A stretch of 64,000 bases of DNA from Lysobacter soli (GTDB taxonomy: Bacteria > Pseudomonadota > Gammaproteobacteria > Xanthomonadales > Xanthomonadaceae), in the NCBI RefSeq assembly GCF_003382285.1, contig NZ_QTJR01000007.1, positions 1 through 64,000 of the forward strand, read 5' to 3'. The position numbers and the translations under genes are program-made. The notes below the pieces were generated by a model. The model saw only the letters and a list, made by a program, of their open reading frames with translations, was not told the DNA's origin and searched no databases. Shown here one piece after another: positions 61,723 through 64,000 of this stretch (positions are counted from its first letter, which is position 1; each line of letters begins with the position of its first letter).

Positions 61723-61787
61723 CCGCGGATGATATCCGCCGGATGTTGTCGGAACGTCGGAGCGTTCCGACGTGCCGGGTGGCGCGC

Positions 61788-63107
61788 TTACGCCGGGCGC
61801 TTGCGCAGCCGCGCGTAATAGAAGCCGTCGTAGCCGAGCTCGCCCGGCAGCCGCTGACGGCCCACGCCGGCCGCTCGGCCAAAGCGGTCGTCGAGCGGTT
61901 CGGCGACCGCGTTCGGCGTGCGCGAGAGGAACGCTTCGACCTGCGCTTCGTTCTCGGCCTTGAGGATCGAGCAGGTCGCGTACAGCAGCACGCCGCCGGG
62001 TGCGACCGTGGTCCACAGCGCATCGAGCAGGCGCGCCTGCGTCGCGGTGAGCGCGTCGAGATCGGACGCACGGCGATGCTGTAGCACATCCGGCTGGCGA
62101 CGCACGATGCCGGTCGCCGAACACGGCGCATCGAGCAGCACCGCATCGAACGGCACGCCGTCCCACCATGCGGCGGTTTCGGCCGCATCGACCGCGGCGA
62201 GCTGGATGCTTCCGCCAAGCTTCAACCGCGTCAGGTTTTCCTGCACGCGGACGAGCCGCTGAGCGTCGATGTCGATGGCCGACAGGCGCAACGTCGCGTC
62301 GCGTTCGAGCAGGTGCGCGGCCTTGCCACCGGGCGCGACACAGGCGTCGAGCACGCGCGCGCCGGCGCCGGGCGACAGCGCCTCGACGACCAGCTGCGCG
62401 GAGGCATCCTGCACAGACACTTCGCCGTCGCTGAAGCCCGGCAACGCGGCGACTGCAACGGGCGAATCCAGACGCAAAGCGTCGGGCGCGTTGTCGTCGG
62501 GCTGCGCGGGAATGCCGGCGTCCTGCAGGCGCTGCAGGTACGCCGCGGGCGTGCCGCGGCGGCGGTTCACGCGCAGCCACATCGGCGGCTCGGACACGCT
62601 CGCGTCGAGGATCGCGGCTTCATCCTTCGGCCAGTCGGCGGCGATGCGTTCGCGCAGCCACGCCGGCCAGTGCGCGTGCGCGTCGCCGGCCGGAATGCCT
62701 TCGCGTTGCGCGCGACGAAGCAGCGCGTTGACCAGCCCGGCCTGGTGCGTGCGGCCGATCGCACGCGCAGCATCCACCGTGGACGCGAGGGCCGCATGCG
62801 CCGGCAGTTTCAGTGGATCGAGCTGCGCGAAGCCGGCGAACAGCAACGCCTTGAGTTCGCTATCGCGATAGCCCAGCGGCTTGCTCATCCACGCCGACAG
62901 CGCCGATTCGAAACGCGCCGGCTGGCGCAGCACGGCGAAGCAGATCGCTTCCACCAGCGCGCGATCGCGCGGGTCGGGCAACGTCGGCAGCGCCTGGGCA
63001 AGTTCGGCCTTGAGCGAGCGTCCGTGATGGAGCACCGCATCGAGCACGCGCGTGGCGATCACGCGAGGCTGCACGCCGGGCGACTGCATGCGATGGGGAT
63101 GCTTCAT
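61788..63107 (-). CDS. rsmB: 16S rRNA (cytosine-967-C5)-methyltransferase
   Basis: 439 residues. The N-terminal NusB-like RNA-binding domain ([20 protein letters not shown]) is followed by the Rossmann methyltransferase: [20 protein letters not shown] binds AdoMet, [20 protein letters not shown] holds the release cysteine, and [20 protein letters not shown] the catalytic cysteine. This is the RsmB/Sun type. It lies 7 bp downstream of fmt, the conserved fmt-rsmB arrangement of proteobacteria. Confidence 0.95.
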   Translation of the reverse strand: MKHPHRMQSPGVQPRVIATRVLDAVLHHGRSLKAELAQALPTLPDPRDRALVEAICFAVLRQPARFESALSAWMSKPLGYRDSELKALLFAGFAQLDPLKLPAHAALASTVDAARAIGRTHQAGLVNALLRRAQREGIPAGDAHAHWPAWLRERIAADWPKDEAAILDASVSEPPMWLRVNRRRGTPAAYLQRLQDAGIPAQPDDNAPDALRLDSPVAVAALPGFSDGEVSVQDASAQLVVEALSPGAGARVLDACVAPGGKAAHLLERDATLRLSAIDIDAQRLVRVQENLTRLKLGGSIQLAAVDAAETAAWWDGVPFDAVLLDAPCSATGIVRRQPDVLQHRRASDLDALTATQARLLDALWTTVAPGGVLLYATCSILKAENEAQVEAFLSRTPNAVAEPLDDRFGRAAGVGRQRLPGELGYDGFYYARLRKRPA

Positions 63108-63114
63108 CGGTACC

Positions 63115-64000
63115 TCAGCGGACCAGGTCGCGACGACCGTTAAGGTAATCGGCGGCGGTGATCGCCTTGCCGCCGTCGCGCTGCAGCACGCGGATGCGCA
63201 GCACGCCGACACCGCACGCGATATCGAGCCCGTCGCGCGATGCGCGCAGCAACTTGCCCGGCGCGGCATCGTGCGCTTCGTCCAGTGCGATGGCGCCGTG
63301 CAGGCGCAGGCGTTCGCCGGCGACACTGGCTTCGGCCATCGGCCACGGATTGAACGCGCGCACCTTGTCAGCCAGCGCGCGCGCCGGCTGCGACCAGTCC
63401 AGGCGCGCGTCGTTTTTGTCGAGCTTGTGCGCGTAGGTGACGCCTTCCTCCGGCTGCGGCTGCGGCACCGGATGGATGTCCGCCCGCAGCAGTCCGAGGC
63501 CGTCGGCCAGCACCTGAGCGCCGAGTGCCGAAAGGCGGTCGTGCAGCTGTCCGCCGGTCTCGTGCTCGCTGATGTCGATCGCCTGCGAGAGCAACACCGG
63601 CCCGGTGTCCAGGCCCTTCTCCATCTGCATCAGGCAGACACCGGTACGCGTGTCGCCGGCCTCGATCGCACGCTGGATCGGCGCGGCGCCGCGCCAGCGC
63701 GGCAGCAGCGAGGCGTGCACGTTCCAGCAGCCGTAAGTCGGGATATCGAGCACCGACTGCGGCAGGATCAGGCCGTAGGCGACGACGATCATCAAGTCCG
63801 GCTGCAGCGCGCGCAGCGCTTCCTTCGACGCGGCGGACTTGAAGTTCTCCGGCTGCATCACCGGGATGCCGCGCAACAACGCCTCGCGCTTGACCGGCGA
63901 CGGCGTGAGTTCGCGTCCGCGCCCGGCCGGGCGGTCGGGCTGCGTGTAGACGGCGACGACCTCGCCCTTCTGCGCGGCGGCGCGCAGGCAGGGAACGGCG
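63115..64000 (-). CDS. fmt: Methionyl-tRNA formyltransferase, 5' end outside window
   Basis: The frame is open to the right edge, giving 294 visible codons with perhaps 15-20 missing at the N-terminus (the family is about 310). Visible motifs: [20 protein letters not shown] near the start, the formyl-folate site [38 protein letters not shown], and the C-terminal tRNA-binding domain ending [18 protein letters not shown]. It formylates initiator methionyl-tRNA. rsmB follows 7 bp later. Confidence 0.95.
   Translation of the reverse strand, partial: AVPCLRAAAQKGEVVAVYTQPDRPAGRGRELTPSPVKREALLRGIPVMQPENFKSAASKEALRALQPDLMIVVAYGLILPQSVLDIPTYGCWNVHASLLPRWRGAAPIQRAIEAGDTRTGVCLMQMEKGLDTGPVLLSQAIDISEHETGGQLHDRLSALGAQVLADGLGLLRADIHPVPQPQPEEGVTYAHKLDKNDARLDWSQPARALADKVRAFNPWPMAEASVAGERLRLHGAIALDEAHDAAPGKLLRASRDGLDIACGVGVLRIRVLQRDGGKAITAADYLNGRRDLVR

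Overview
The window is GC-rich gammaproteobacterial DNA, most like Lysobacter or another Xanthomonadaceae. This is inferred from the RpoD N-terminus, the dtd/lipid A acyltransferase/LPS-core neighbourhood, the rsmB-fmt pair and the dispersed palindromes. I recognised families by eye; no database search was run.

Layout: 1-6700 holds a BenE-type transporter (cut by the left edge), an OhrR-like regulator divergent from a secreted alpha/beta hydrolase, an SDR/SnoaL pair divergent from a LysR regulator, two exported or anchored unknowns and a VOC protein. 6818-11452 is a pair of very large unrecognised proteins. 11631-15685 codes for a secreted M20 peptidase, a DUF1254/DUF1214 lipoprotein and an outer-membrane protein. 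15799-17609 is a run of four small minus-strand genes separated by related palindromes, two of which form identical-length 84-bp composite units. 17811-21296 has a cytosolic unknown, a 42-bp minisatellite, several hypotheticals and a DUF3800 protein.

21575-41006 is a genomic island in the 3' end of a tRNA-Ile(CAU) gene, bounded by a 43-bp direct repeat with a tyrosine integrase beside the intact tRNA. Its left third carries the most unusual content: two convergent operons meeting 3 bp apart. The plus operon encodes an acyl-carrier-like protein, an XRE regulator, an ImmA/IrrE metallopeptidase fused to a chagasin-like (I42) domain, a papain-like C1 peptidase and a thymidylate-synthase-like enzyme. 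The minus operon encodes a DUF4031 protein, a MazG-like pyrophosphohydrolase and a uracil-DNA-glycosylase-like protein, with a second XRE regulator and two matching operators. I infer an anti-phage or nucleotide-surveillance module. The rest of the island has a remnant conjugation set (TrbJ, TrbL, a TrbK-position protein), a ribbon-helix-helix-like gene among three TTTTTGAC palindromes, a replication-type winged-helix protein, an orphan VbhA-like antitoxin, HEPN-like and DUF6988 proteins, and a single-polypeptide restriction-modification enzyme.

41106-48353 is an alpha-mannan cluster: GH92 mannosidase divergent from LacI regulator, PfkB sugar kinase, mannose isomerase and GH47 mannosidase, with two inverted copies of one 16-bp operator in the divergent promoter. 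The logical route is alpha-mannoside to mannose to fructose to fructose 6-phosphate. From 48357 to the right edge is core chromosome: rpoD, dtd, a lipid A acyltransferase, two bacterial PH-domain membrane proteins, an LPS-core type glycosyltransferase group, an ArnT-like transferase, rsmB and fmt (cut by the right edge).
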